From NCBI RefSeq assembly GCF_032362555.1, contig NC_083526.1, positions 3,678,001 through 3,742,000 on the forward strand: a stretch of 64,000 nucleotides of DNA, read 5' to 3'. The DNA is from Amyelois transitella (Eukaryota; Arthropoda; Insecta; Lepidoptera; Pyralidae). The stretch's first letter is position 1; the number at the start of each line of letters is the position of its first letter. The notes below the pieces were generated by a model. The model was not told the origin of the DNA and did not search any database. It saw nothing but the letters and a program-made list of their open reading frames with translations. This document shows positions 10,618 to 24,500 of this stretch, piece by piece. A program made the translations under genes and the position numbers.

Positions 10618-12055
10618 TGTTGCGGGTCGAGGTGACAGTATAACCCTGACTAGGTACCTGCCTCCCCTAGCCTCCCCTTCACTTATAGGGAGTCCCGAAT
10701 TCCGCTCCAGTAGAAGTCCGCCCCCCCCCGCTGGTATATGACGTCAACGGCTGCGGACGCGGCAGTGAGGCCAACAAAGAATCCTCGGATGGTAGGTTGT
10801 GTAGAAATGGGGTCATCAACCTCTTCCAAAAGCCTATGTCTAATTTCACTTGATTGTTAATAAAACTACTATACGTGGGGTCATTGACCTTACTCACTGA
10901 GTGTCTATTCACTATATGATCACAAAATATCGAGTCTCTCTCTCTAATTAAAGTCTATGTCACTTAATAAAGTCTGAATTACTCACGGTTTAAAGGTTCA
11001 GTCACTGAAATCCAATAGCACTATCACTAATTGGAATACCTACTCACTATGTTCAAGTCTTATTAGAATCCACTAAACTAATTGAAGAATTAAAAAACGA
11101 AAACAATACACACAATTTGTCCGTCCACTAACCACGCACAACACCTTATACTAATTTCCTAACACTATTAAACTATTACACTAAGAGGTATTATTCCGAC
11201 TTAATTTCTTGAAGACTTTTTCTTTCTTGCAGACTTTTTCTTCCTTGAGGACTTTTTCTTTCTTGAGGTCTTCTTTTTCTTGATTTTTCACTTTAAACTG
11301 GAACAATTGCACTACGATGCCCTCTGCCGCCGATTTTACTATTGTAAGTCGGAGTAATACCTTAACGCGAACCTCAAATTTCGTGACGATTTCTGGTGTT
11401 GTGCATAGCTTCGCTTAGGTGATATTTATTTACTTTTCTCAATTTCACATGATAAAAACATAACAATTTCCATTTTCCAAATAAAGTAACAAAAATTCTC
11501 ATCATATAAAATAATTTACAAATATCACAATTTCTTTCTCAAAGAGATTTTCACAAAAGTTTGTCTTCAACCTATGCTTTCATCAAAATTTCTTGTCAAC
11601 TTTTAAATATTTCTCGAATATACAATATAAGATTCTAATAAATTCTAAGTTATACAAAAATACATATATCATACTTTCTTATTACAATACTTTCGTTTCT
11701 ATAAACAATATACTTTTCGAGAAATTTACTTACATTTGTTGACTTCAAAAAACATAATTCAATTATTGACCTTGTGTCCTTGACTTTTATAAAAATAGCG
11801 TTATCACTTATCTATGACGGTCTGCGTTATCGTTTATCAATTAGGTTTCATAAATAATAATAACAATATCTAAAATATGCCTCTAAAGTGCTCATTCGCT
11901 TTCTAGTGTACTATCTAATGCAATTGACCGTCGTGGTGGGGGTATTGTTTGATCTCGCTTCTTTTGTTCTATACAATACAATACTTAATGAGTGTGCTAC
12001 AATATGACAATGTTTTACGAGTGTGCGCTATGTTAAATTTAATGTGTCGCTAACA
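10618..12055 (-). repeat. BEL/Pao LTR, upstream (5') copy
   Basis: This 1438-bp repeat is the promoter-bearing LTR in element orientation and is collinear with 3573-5010. Transcription would start inside it and run leftward. The target duplication TGCTC follows at 12056-12060. Confidence 0.93.
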
Positions 12056-12469
12056 TGCTCAAAATTTAAGAAAACCGTATTTCCAAGAATCTGTTTTCTT
12101 TGTGCTTCACACAACACTTCGAGTTGAAATTTTATATATCAAATATTATTCATAGACGTAGACGTGGCGAAACTAGTATATATATACGATACAATTGCGT
12201 ATAAAACCTACTTACAATCATCAAAAAAGTATTAATTCTGATAACCATGACCAAACCGAAAATAATAAAAAATAAATATCTGACAGTGAAAAAGTATCAT
12301 TTAAAATTGAGCCATGTGTTGAGTCGCGTCAGCCGCCCAAAACAACAAACTAAAATGGATTGCAATAGGAAAATATAAGCCATCCAACGCACAATAATGT
12401 AGCCTCCGGTCATTTAGTCACCCCGCATAACAATAACTCTCTGAATTGCTAGCTTCATTACAAAACAGA
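12056..12469. other. Upstream region of the THEG-like gene
   Basis: No open frame was found. This DNA continued the sequence left of 3573 before the retrotransposon inserted. An AT-rich TATATATATAC run lies near 12176-12188, about 285 bp before the THEG-like start codon. A promoter here is likely but no start site can be fixed. The insertion places a retroviral-type LTR about 0.4 kb upstream of the gene, in the opposite orientation. Confidence 0.4.
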
Positions 12470-14673
12470 ATGGGTAAGCCAAAATTCGACCTGCCGACGC
12501 CAAACTTCCGATACAAGATATCTAAGAGACTGAATATCCTGAGCGTTCCTAGGCAGTACATTCTTGACACAGGAGAAGGCATGCCAGCTTTGACGCCCAG
12601 GGGAATAAGGAAGTCTGCACTGAATGGACAGATAACTGACAGGGTCAATGACGCAGCTTGGCCTTATATACGGTAGGTAATCTCATTTGTCTATATAAAT
12701 GTATGTAAGTATTCAAAATAATAATATATGCAGATGTGTAACTTCTGTACAACATATAAAAATACTTATCTAAGTACGCAAAACTTAACAGGTTCCATCA
12801 TGATTAAAACTTTGTATACTTTTAATATCTTAGTCGGCTACTTTAAACTGAAAAACCTGACTTAATTTCACGGTTCCATCCTAAGGCACGATACCAAGCC
12901 AACTGCCAACAAGTTTATCTCAGTAACGTCACCAGCAGTCGACTCTGAACCCAAGCTAAAGCCACGGGGACAATCTAGCACCAGGATAAAACGAAAACTT
13001 AAAAGCATGTCCTTTCAATATTGTCGTTTTCAGCCGCTTCCTTCTATTAAAACGCATGTACAAAAAGCAATTCAGCCTCGAACGCCTTGAACGAATCGAC
13101 CGTATGATAGAACTGGCCAACGCTACATGCTACTCCAAACTGGCTAACTGTGTGCTGGACTTGAAGAAACAGGATACCAAGGAGGTGAAGAAGAAGCGAG
13201 GGTGGTCCGAGAGCGAGTGGAAGAAGCACATGGACTATATCAGTCAAATTGCCGGCCCTAAGAAGACGTTCAAACCGGAGCCTGTCAAGGTAACATTTTC
13301 TTAATTATCTTGACGCTGTCTAGAATGGTCAAACGAGTAGTTATTTCACTTCTTTTGCGTAGGTGAGCTTTGGGCCATGATCTTTGATTGAGTAATCCAG
13401 GTTTTAACACCAAGCACTCCCGTCTGAAAAACCTTTGCAGGAAAACGTAACCTATTCGGATCATGCTTAAGGCAGCGCAAGCGAATGTGCCTATTCCAAT
13501 TACGTCCATGGTACAGATATTTAGTGTTTCCTTTCTAAAGGGCTGATTCTAAAGTACCTATTCGGAATGGCATAAAAATCATGAAGAACTTATATACCGA
13601 TATTTATAGTTTCTTAATGTTCATTATATCATGACAGAGAGGAGACAGGAAGCCAATAGAAGCTCTGATGCCGAGGATCAACAAGATGTGTTCCATCCCG
13701 CAGTTCAAGGTGTACCGGCGGCCCTCGCAGGAGCCCTGGTTCAGAGACCCCGTCAAGGTAAGTTCACATATTCCCTACGTATCGACCGTTATGGGTAATT
13801 CAATAATTTCTACAAGGAATCATGTCAAGTACAAAACGAAGAAGGTTCTGTGCCTACATCCTGAAGTCTGGTCTGAGGGCTTATTCACGAACGTTGATGG
13901 AATATTAGGGATGTTGCAAATATTCTCATCCGCATCCACAATGCGGAGCTTCCGCATAGATTTAGTCATTTGTATGCGCATCCGCAAAATATCAATGCGG
14001 ATGCGGATGTAAAAAACGAAAAATTGGGGAGATCCGGGGCATGGCACATGCCGTTCGCGCGTGATATTGACTAATGGGAGCGAAGAAACATCAGCATTCG
14101 CAATCGCGGATGTGAGTTTTCAAAAATCCGCATCTTCATTCAGTCCGCGGATTTAAAAAAATCGGCATTCGCAACAATCCTGGATCTTAATAGAATTTAT
14201 CATCCCTCTCTCTCTATCTTTGAGGTAATCCGAAGTGTTATAAAAACAAGATATGACATAATATGGGGTTTCAAAGTTCGTGATTATGGGGACTGAAACC
14301 TGATTTTTATACATTGAAACGCTTTGAATACATACATTTTTCATGACAATCAAGAAGTATTCTTCTTGATTTCAACTTTACTCGTCCAGAATTTTGTATT
14401 TAGACTCCTGCAGGTTTGACTTGGTAAGCGCGACACCATTCATATTGCGCGATAAACTCTCGCTGTTTCGCTTTATATTATGAAGTGAAACGGGACAGCG
14501 ATATTTTATAGCGCGAAAAAGGCCTCGAGCGTGCCATGCTAGCCCCGCTGTTTATCCCGAATATAATTATTTATTCCATGCATTTTTAGGTTCCACCTGG
14601 AGCCCTGAAATACGTGATAAGCGACCGAGTGAAGAAGCTAGCCGCTCCGAGAGTTATACCGCCCGGCGACTAA
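12470..14673 (+). CDS. THEG-like testis protein, four exons
   Basis: Exons 12470-12672, 13034-13289, 13638-13757 and 14590-14673 join in frame to 220 codons plus stop (TAA 14671-14673). All introns are GT-AG and phases match (2, 0, 0). The protein is basic and built from spaced degenerate repeats of the THEG type, an arginine or lysine, a short spacer, then a small hydrophobic stretch ending in Pro and a basic residue. Examples are KRLNILSVPRQY, YISQIAGPKKTF, RINKMCSIPQFK and VKKLAAPRVIPP. THEG (SPMAP2) proteins are sperm-associated and thought to contact tubulin and the CCT chaperonin. The first ATG after the acceptor-free leader was chosen. AATAAA signals lie near 14833 and 15104. An additional upstream exon cannot be excluded. 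Confidence 0.75.
13365..13490 (+). repeat. Diverged lepidopteran interspersed repeat, family B
   Basis: Within THEG-like intron 2. It resembles copies at 18232-18437 and 27829-27992: a GTCAG/CAGG-TTTT-ACAC-AAGC block, then CTCCCGTCTGA, CCTTTGCAGG and CCTATTCGGATCATG. It is strongly diverged. The family's class is not resolved. Confidence 0.4.
13906..14182. repeat. Candidate hAT-like MITE
   Basis: In THEG-like intron 3. The left end (TAGGGATGTTGCAAAT) and the reverse complement of the right end (CAGGATTGTTGCGAAT) are similar, as expected for terminal inverted repeats of hAT type. The interior is full of GCGGATGCGG/CCGCATCCGC pairs that can fold on themselves. No convincing 8-bp target duplication was seen, so this is tentative. 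Confidence 0.4.
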
Positions 14674-15583
14674 CACCCCTATTGCAAGAGTCGTACGGGC
14701 GGAATTTCTGTCGCAGTTTTAGAATTCTGTTTAATTATAGTAGGTATTTGAAAGCCGTAAATCTGATCTTTACCGTTATGAAACTAATTTAATTCCCGAA
14801 AATACCTAAATGTTAAGGTTTAATAACAATAACAAAATAAAGTTATCTAATTGGAATATAAAGTCAGGTACCTTTTATGCTTATAAAGCTTAAACATTTG
14901 TATGCCAATAGTAAAAAAAACACATTTGAAGTCTGTTAGGTCTACATTTTAATGATATTTTTACCAGAATAATATTTGCCTTGTAATGCATTCACTCGGA
15001 ATTGCCGCCGTGAATAGCAGGCTTTATATTTGTAAGCAACATTATTTTATAGTCATTGTAATAGTACACCACCCATACGACTTAGAGAATCATTATAACA
15101 GTAAATAAAACAAGAAGTAACATTTACAATTTTTATTTACATTGTACAATAATACAATAAAAAAGAAACTATTGATTGACAGATCACATAAATACAAATA
15201 AATTATCCTTATAATTACACATAACTACGCTATGTATTTGGGCTACCGCATTGATCACTAATTATTAGACACCGGCCCTAGAAATATTAAGTAGATCTCA
15301 ATTTTTTGCCGTTTTCTTCAGTACAATTTAGTATCTTATTTTAAAGCAGTTATGGTCGTGATTCATAAAATTGGTAACTATACGACCACGCACTGGACTT
15401 GTGATTGTAGTGGGGAATCCACAATTTTGAAAATACAATCATATATTACACTATACAGCCTTCTTAGAAAAAAAATTTTTTGGGTCCTAAATTTTAAACT
15501 AGCCGATTGGGCGACTTGTGAAGACATATCAACAGGTATCTGATGCCTATTCCTAGGTTATCTAAGGCCATGACTGAAACACA
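14674..15583. other. Convergent 3' intergenic region, THEG-like and IDH3B
   Basis: Both neighbouring genes end here. Plus-strand AATAAA signals lie near 14833 and 15104, and a minus-strand one (TTTATT on the plus strand) is at 15132-15137. The two 3' UTRs are therefore close together and may overlap. No coding frame was seen. Confidence 0.45.
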
Positions 15584-18500
15584 TTACTGCAGGCAGTGGA
15601 TGACGGCGTTGGTGAAGTCCTTGGTGGTGGACTGGCCCCCCAGGTCCTTCGTCCTCACCTTGCCGTCCGACAGAACTCTGGAATTCATTTATCAGTCGTT
15701 GTGAAAAAACATTCGATACATACCTAAATTGCAATTGGGCCAAAACGAGTCTTATAAATCGCCTTCAAAGAAGATTGTTATGGTATCTGACGTTTCGCTG
15801 AACTGATTTTGATGCGGTTTTCATGGTTTTCAGGATATAAGGCTCTAAAAAGGAGGATAAAGTTTGGAGGTTCTCTTTTTTATTTTTGACTTCCAAAATG
15901 TTGCCAGCTTCCCTTTCGATTTTCAACTGTCATGTCTGTCAACGGTCATAATCAAAAGTTTAGCTATCATGTACTCTGATTACGTCATACTTCAGGCGTA
16001 AAATTAAATAAGTCATCAACTATTTGGCGTAGAAGATTTCATTGCTTTTGTTTAAGTTTATTGCTAACCAATGCTTTTACAGCGAGGAAAAACATGGTGA
16101 GAAAACCTGCACATTCAGACAACTGGATGCGTCACCATGATCCAATGATTGGGTTCCCCATGCAAAGGTAAAAAAAAAACCTGAATAACGTAATCAAGGA
16201 TTATGTACCAAAAGCACAACCAGGGCTTCTCTCCAGAGAGGTGATGATGTGACCAGGACTAACGCCAGGAGGAAGAAGTAGTAGGTTGAAATGAAGACTG
16301 TCAAGATTTTATTTTGTTATACTTATAAGAATTCCCTGCCAAATACTGTAAGAGGTGTACTACTACCGTTGTATTTTTGGCGTAAATAAATAAATAAAAT
16401 GATCAACTACTCACTTGTTGATGGCGTTCTTGATCATCTTGGAGTAGGAGTGCAGGTTGACGTGCGACAGCAGGTTGGCGGAGCACAGCAGCATGGCGGT
16501 GGGGTTGGCGATGTTCTTGCCCACCGCCCCGGAGAAGATGTGACGAGCGCCCTGGAAATTTAAGAAAAAAAAATCTCACCTTGACGCATAGACTTTAAGA
16601 TTTGGAGAACAACAAGTTACAAAATTGCTGGGACTACGAGAATGATCTCTAGCTAACATCTCGTCTGGAAAAATAATTAAAATTTGAAATAAAAAAAGAA
16701 CATACGAACAGTTCGACTTTCGAACTACCGGTAGGACTAGAGGGTATAAACGAAAAATCTCTCGTCGTTAAATAAAATCGTAGCTTACAAAGTAACTGCA
16801 CACTGAATTCCTTTGATTTCATTATAAGACTCAGTAAATATCGTTCTTCGTAAACACTTATACCATGGTACAGTTCCATTATGGAACTACTGATAATAAT
16901 TTACGTCATTGCTTCCTCAGACGGAAAAATTTAAACCTTTCATATATTCTAACCTGTTCAAATACTGTTCACTTGGCGCTTAAAGCGACTCTAGCGCCGC
17001 CTACCAGGCCAATGGCGAGATCACTACAATGTTGCCATACATATCTTTTGACGTTATGATAGCCTGGTACTTGAGTTTCACTTGATCAAAGACTGCACAC
17101 CTAAAATGTCACCATTTCAAAGACAAACCCCAGAGATGACTCCAGTAACTCCACTCATTTCATGCTATCCTAGTACCTCACCAAAAAAAGTATCCGCCGT
17201 ATGTGAGAAGTAAAGATCGGAATAGGTAGATTGAATTGGGGTCAATGAACTGAAACGTATATATTAATATGGAGATGCCTCCGTCCGGGATTGCGGATTT
17301 GTAAATTATTACCATTTTTTCCGGAATTTTTACAAGTGGGATGAAGAATATATTAGTGGTAGCTGTAGCTGGTAGCTTCCCCCGACTTCGTTCACGTAAA
17401 TTGTAGTCCTATGTTACTCGCGGACAATGTAGTTTACTGTAAGTGTAAGTACTGAAATGGAATCCCGGAAAAGAGGCTTATCCATGTTATGCTTTCTATG
17501 GTACATGATGCAAATACATAAAATCAATCTCTGGTGAGAAGGTATCTTATGATGAAATATGACATCAAGTGACCTGTTCGAACACCGCGCACTCGGCACT
17601 GTAGGACGAGCCGGCCACCACGCCCGCGCCGCCCACCAGCCCGCTGGCGAGGTTGTCCACGATGTTGCCGTACAGGTTGGGGGTCACCATCACGTCGAAC
17701 TGGTTCGGGTTGGACACCATCTGCATGGTGCAGTTGTCCACGATCATCTTCTCGAATTGGATGCGGGGGTAGAGTTTGGCCATCTGGAATTTAATTTTAA
17801 AGATTAATCCTTAGCGGTCCTTACCTCAAACTGCACACAGATTTCTTCGTACAAAGATTATAAAATACCAATTGATTGGTGGTGTAACACAAGTTACCCA
17901 AAATTCGGAATGAGCAAGGAAAATAAGGTGACATTTCAGTTTTTAAATACAGGTTTAGTCTAAACTTAAATGACAAAGTTATCAGTTTGAGTTCTAATTA
18001 ATTGTTCTAATAAGAAGTCACGTAGGTATTAAAAATGTTCAAGATCAAAGGTCGATCATTAACGAGATATAAAATGATATGTCTTTGAAACAAAATTTTG
18101 TAATATTTTGATTGGAGCAGGTGTGGATAAAGTAAAAGAGTTGGTATATCTCAGAACACTGTTTACAGTAGATTGAAGGTGCGACATAGTGATATTGAAA
18201 GGAGAGTGAATGCGTATAATAAGGAAGCCGAAAATTTCTCAGCCAGAAGCTTGGGGTATGGCTTTGACCATGGATCCTAATCCATTTTCCCTCTCACTGT
18301 CCTTTCGATCCAGGGATTGGGTCAGTCAGGTTTTTTACACGAAGCCACTCCCGTCTGACCTACGCAACCTTTGCAGGAAACCTAACCCGTATTGGATCGA
18401 TCATGGTTACACATCCAGTTGCCTGAATGTCCATCGACGCTGAAGCTTCGATTGTGGTGATACACACACAAATTTCAAATAAAATGATAATCGACTTACC

Positions 18501-21500
18501 TCCTCACAACTGCGCAAGAAGAGACCGTCTCCCAACTTCATGATGTTGGCTTTGTGGACGGCTGTGACCTTCTTACGGCCCATCTTGACCGCGTAGTCGA
18601 ACGCGAATTTGGCAATGCGCTCCGATTTGGCTGCCGTGATGATCTTCAGGCATTCCACGACGCCTGGACGAAGAAATCATTTTAATGCTAACATCATCGT
18701 CCTGTAGTCTTTTTTTGTACAAGGGAAAAGCCCGAAGCCGGCCTCGGACCGCTAAACCTCTTGTACACTGGGAAACCTAAATCCAAATTTGCTTAAAACT
18801 GATTTCAGAGTCACGCGTTTAATCAGCGCCGGTTACACGCGCGCGGTTAAATAACACTAGATAGTAACCCCGTTTTAAAGAAACACAGCTCAAACGAGCC
18901 GACCAAACAGTTTCACCTGTCAGTGCTGCTAAAGTACGCGAAATGCAATACTCAGTTGCGGTTTTGAACGCGCTGCTCAACGACGCGTTTTGCCGGCGTT
19001 ACTCTAAAACCAGCCCGAATGTGCAGGTTCCTCACGATATTTAAAATCTCCTTAAGACTATTAAATTAGCATTTGTGTATCGATTAAGACCCACATGGAA
19101 TTAAACCTTCCATGTGGGTCTTAATCGATACACGAATGCTAATTTAATATGTTGCATGTTATAAATAGACAGTAAAGAAAATAAAACACATACCAGGAAC
19201 AGACTCGTGCTCCAAAGCGGAGTACTCTCCCTCAGTCTGCTCTCTGATGATGATGCAGTCCACATCGTGGTGACGACACTTGACATTCGGCAGAGACTTC
19301 ACGTGGACGACGTTAGCGTACAAGTCTAGGGCATTGCGGAGCTTCATGTTCAGGGTTTGCAGCTCGCCGGTGTGGGAGAAGTCTGGAGTGGCCAGGATTC
19401 CCTGTATTGGTAGAGAAAAAGATATTTATTCCCTTAATATGGGTATGTAATATAAATGTGTACTATTAACAAAGTCGCGGAGATCAGGCAACATTTATAA
19501 AACGTTATAGCTGAAACTTAGATCAAATGACCCTGGACTTGTTCCTAGGGGGGATGTTATACCTGATGAAAACTGCAGCTTCTGTTTTTGTATTGCTGAA
19601 CCCACCTTGATGCAAATCTTGTTGCGCGCGATAGAGTTGACGACGTCTTCGAGCGGCGCGCTGAGAGTGGGGTTCACCTCGGAGAAGAAGAACGACTCGA
19701 AGTCCACTGGGATGTTGGTCGCCTGAAATATGAACGAAATTTACTTACAATTGCCTCATAAAGTGTTTATAACCAGTGATAAGTTCAAAATGTTATATTA
19801 TTCAAACGGCATTTCAATTGCATCCTACTCGTAGTCTTAAATGACACAAATGTATAAACTGAAAACACTTTTTATTTGACTCCGTTCTCATCTATGAATT
19901 TGGTTTTATCGAAGGGTTTTTAAAAAAAAATTGGGCAATTTCATCTTTCTGTAGATGTCACAGAAGGTGACTACCAGACTAGCTATGTGTCCAAACTAAT
20001 ATATGTTATTTAATTTTTTATCCCATTTGACCTCGAGCTCTGAAGCCAGCAACGAATTATAGAGGAAAGAGAGAGAGCATAACAGAGAGTATTACCTTGA
20101 AAACCTCCTGAACGGAGTAGACCATTTCTGGACCAACGCCATCTCCAGGAATAAGGGTGCACTTGATACGACCCTCCTTTGCGTTAGGTTGCTGGAATCA
20201 CATTAATTTTAATTCAAGCAAATTCTCAACTTTTTTAGTTCGAATCCCTGTAATGATGTCAAAACATAATGTATTTACTTTTTAATAATATATGTATACA
20301 TATATTTATAAGACATTTTGATGTTACATCCTAGTAATAGATATTTGATGACGTTTATTGAAAATTGTATTTGCCAGATGGCATTCATAGAAGTAAGTAA
20401 ATTTTAACATAATTTTTTTTATTCATTAATTAAAAACTAATGATAATGAGATCATAAAAGTCACGTATGCTTATCTAACATCTACCTAGTTCTATAATGA
20501 CTAACTTACGTTTCTTCAGCTATATCTGTTTCTAAACATAAAACATAGAAGACAAAGGCTGTTCGTAAGTTACAGTTAACTTTTGACATTGCATTTGGAC
20601 GACACAAACATTGCAATGCACATCTAACGGGAAGGAATCATGCGCTGTTTTTTTTTTGGTCTTAAAAAACATTTCTCAAAAATATTAAGTATATAATTAC
20701 ATTTCCATGTTACAAATTAAAGTAAGAAAGTTTTTATAATTCTTTGTTATATCTTCTTTAAATAAATTATCACAGAGTACTAAGAGTCAAATGACTGTGA
20801 CTAAAGGTATTAGGTGAAATCCCGGAAACAGACTGCAATTATCAAATACAATATCATTTCATGAATACTCTTTTCTGCAATATTTTTAGAAATGTTTTCA
20901 AATGTTCAATGTAGGAGTTGTAGTTCATACTGTAAAGTGTGGAAAAAACAACAAATACTGGTGAAAGTCATGCCGAGTCAAGACAGCCATTCACAATAAA
21001 ATTTTGTATTTATATGGTGCTTTTTTTACTTGTACCAATTTATGACCTTTGGATGAAACACTCTTATGTAATGTATTAAATCTTATATGTTTCATTTCTC
21101 AGTGTCTATTGGTTAACTATTTTACCCTTGCTTATTAACTTTCTGATCAAAAGATGATGTTTGATGATAATTTTCTAAGCAAATAATTCTAAATATCCCT
21201 GATTGCCAATGGATAATGAAAGAATGGCTCCCTCAAGTTAGTACTTTAGGAGGTAAACCCAGAATATCATGCAGAAAACAGAAAACTTAAAAGGCTTACA
21301 GTTTCATCAGGATAGGAGGCTGAAGAAGCTATTCAATTAAAGTGAACAAATAATAAATATAAATCCCTTAATATCCCACTTGGAATTTTTGGTCACAATT
21401 TCATCATTATGCCATACAGATTAATGTAGTCTTTCAGTCTTTTCAAGACTGTTGGCCCTGTCTCCTCGCAAGGGATATAGACGTCATAATATGTACATAC

Positions 21501-24500
21501 ATACATACATACATACATAAAATCACGCCTCTTTCCCGGAGGGGTAGGCAGAGACTACCTCTTTCCACTTGCCACGATCTCTGCATACTTCTTTCGCTTC
21601 GTCCACATTCATAACTCTCTTCATACAAGCTCGGCGGTTTCGGGTACTTTTGACCTGACCCTTTACCAGGACGTCCTTAATTTGATCAAGATACGTTCGT
21701 CTAGGTCTTCCCACTCCGACCTTTCCCTCCACACTCTCCTTGTATATCTGCTTAGTCAACCTGCTTTCATTCATCCTCTCCACATGACCGAACCATCTTA
21801 ACATACCCTTTTCTATTCCTGTAACTACATCTTCTTTCACATCACAACATTCCCTTATCACGCTGTTCCTTATCCTGTCACTCAATTTCACACCCATCAT
21901 ACTCCTTAACGCTCTCATTTCCACTGCATTTATTCTGCTTTCATGCTTCTTTTGCCATACCCAACTTTCACTCCCATACATTAATGTCGGGACCAACACG
22001 CCCCTGTGCACAGCCAGTCGAGCCTTTTTGGATAGTTTCTGACTGCTCATAAAGGCATGCAAAGCTCCATTCACCATGTTCCCCGCGTTCACTCTCCTTT
22101 CAATATCACTATCATACTTGCCATCTGATGTAAACTTTGATCCTAGATATACAAACTCTTTCACTTGCTCCACTTTTTCTCCTCCAATCAAAATATTACA
22201 TGCTGTCATTTCTTTCTCCATTTCAAAAACCAGTGTTTTAGTTTTACTTACGTTCACTTTCATTCCTTTCTCTTTTAAAGCTTCATGCATACAGTTTACC
22301 ATCTCCTGTAACTCCTCCGCTGATGACGCCAGTATAACCTGATCGTCGGCATAGAGCAGACATTTGACGAGTAACTCATTCATCCTTAATCCACTTTTAG
22401 ACTCTTTCAAATCTGTCAAGCAGCTATCCATAAATAGGTTGAACAGCCACGGTGACGCAACACATCCTTGCCTAACGCCTTTCTCAATCTTAAACCACTC
22501 AGTGTGCGCTCCGTTTATCCTGACACAAGCACTCGAATCCTCATATAAGGATTTCAGTGCTCGTATTAAGAGACTGCTCACCCCATGCATAGAAAGTGCT
22601 GACCACAATTCATTCCTCTCAACTCTGTCATAGGCCTTTTCCAGATCTACGAATGTGCAATAGACTTTTTGACTCTTGGCCAAAAACTTTTCGGCTATGC
22701 ACCGCAAGGAAAAGACCTGATCAGTACATCCCATTCCCTTTCGAAATCCCGCTTGAGCATCCCATATTTTGTCATCAGTTTCATTCCTGACTCTATTAAT
22801 CAATACCTTAGCATACAATTTGCCGACGACGCTAAGCAGGCTTATACCACGATAATTTTTGCAGTCCAGCTGTGACCCTTTTCCTTTGTAAAGTGGCACG
22901 ATAACAGCCTTACACCAATCTTTTGGTACTCGGCCGCTTCTCCAACACAAATTGAAAAGGCAGTACAACTGACTAGCTACTACGCCTTTTCCTGCTTTAA
23001 GCATCTCGACCGACACTCTATCACACCCAGCAGCCTTTCCCGCTTTCATACTCTTAAGTGCTTCCACAATTTCGAACATTTCAATTTCGCCTTCCATCTC
23101 ATTCTCTTTTTCTTCGCTATAGCAGAAATCTTTCTTATTTCCTTCCTTTTTTTCAAATAAACTTTCAAAATAGTCCTTCCATATCTTTAGTACACATTCT
23201 TCTCCTTTCACAACGCTACCATCCTGGCATCTGATCCTAGTCAGCTCTCTGGTTATAGTATTTCCTCGGGCTGACCTTACGGATTTCCAGAATACTTTCA
23301 GATTTGACTGAAAGTCTTCTGATAGCCTTTTATCAAAATCCTCTTTATACTCTTCTTTCTTTCTAATCACAGCTTTCTTAACCAAATCTTTCATTTTCTT
23401 ATATTCCTTACGTGCTTCATTCACATCTTCATCTATAACCTCTTGCATTCTTAAGTTAGCTTTTGCTGCTAACAAATCCAGCCATGCTTTCTTCTTTAAT
23501 CGCACAAGTTCTTGCACATCTTTACTCATCCACGCATTTTTGTGATTTTTTCCTTTCCTTCTTCTACTTACACCACACACTTCAACAGCTACTTTCACAA
23601 TTCTTTCTTTAAATTCCTTCCATCCATCTTCAATATCGCTCATTTCCTCTAAATCTTCAAATTCATCCTTCAGTCTATTAATATACTTCTTACCTACATC
23701 CATATCTTGCAAATTTTCTACTTTTACTCTTTCCAAAGCGCTGGTTTGCTCCCTTACCCTGTGCCGCCAGCGATTGAAGATACCCCTTATCCGGGATATC
23801 ACCAGTAAATGGTCCGAGTCAATGCCAGCACCGCGATATGCACGGGTATCCAGCACTTTGTTCTTCAATCTTTCATCTACAATCACAAAGTCTATCATAC
23901 TTTTTAAAATACCTTCCACTCTTGTGTAGGTGTGGATCTCTTTATGTTGAAACATTGAGTTCGACACAAAAAGATCCCACTCTAGACAAATTTCTAATAC
24001 ACTTCTTCCATTATCATTCACCTTTTCGTCACCAAACGCACCAAGCACCTTCTCATATCCATCACGCTTTACACCCACCCATCCATTAAAATCACCTAAC
24101 ATAATAATCTTCTCATTTGGCTTGGTAACTTTCAATACTTCTCTTACACTATTCCAGAACTCCTCGTTTTCGCTTTTTGCTGATGTTGTACCCCTCGAAC
24201 CCACATCCCAAGGTGCATAAACACCTAGAACGAAGATCCGAGTGATTCCAACTTTCAGCCTAATCCATAGAAGACGAGGGCTGACACACTCATACTCATT
24301 CACGCACTCAGCCATTCGTGCAGAAAGAATTAGACCGACCCCTTGACAGCCTCGGCTGGTACTGGAAATTCCAGACCAATACGCCGTGTAAGGGCCGTGC
24401 TGCGTCGCGTCGCATCCTTTCCGCTTCGTTTCATTCACGCACAACACATCCAAACGTCTTTCATCCATCATCTGGCATACTTCCTCAATCTTATCCTTCA

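Larger units (their letters stand above)
3573..12055 (-). mobile_element. Complete BEL/Pao LTR retrotransposon
   Basis: The element is 8483 bp long and lies on the minus strand. Two 1438-bp LTRs (3573-5010 and 10618-12055) begin TG and end CA, and they correspond base for base wherever compared, at a constant offset of 7045. A 5-bp duplication TGCTC flanks the whole unit. A primer-binding site lies at 10595-10611, a purine tract abuts the downstream LTR at 5011-5021, and a single uninterrupted Gag-Pol frame fills the interior. Equal LTR length, intact coding and an exact target duplication together indicate a recent, possibly still active, insertion. No envelope frame is present. BEL/Pao membership comes from the Pol domain order and Pao-type protease and C-terminal domain. 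Confidence 0.95.

Noticed and set aside
12418-12648. 76-codon minus-strand frame
   Set aside because: Antisense shadow of THEG-like exon 1.
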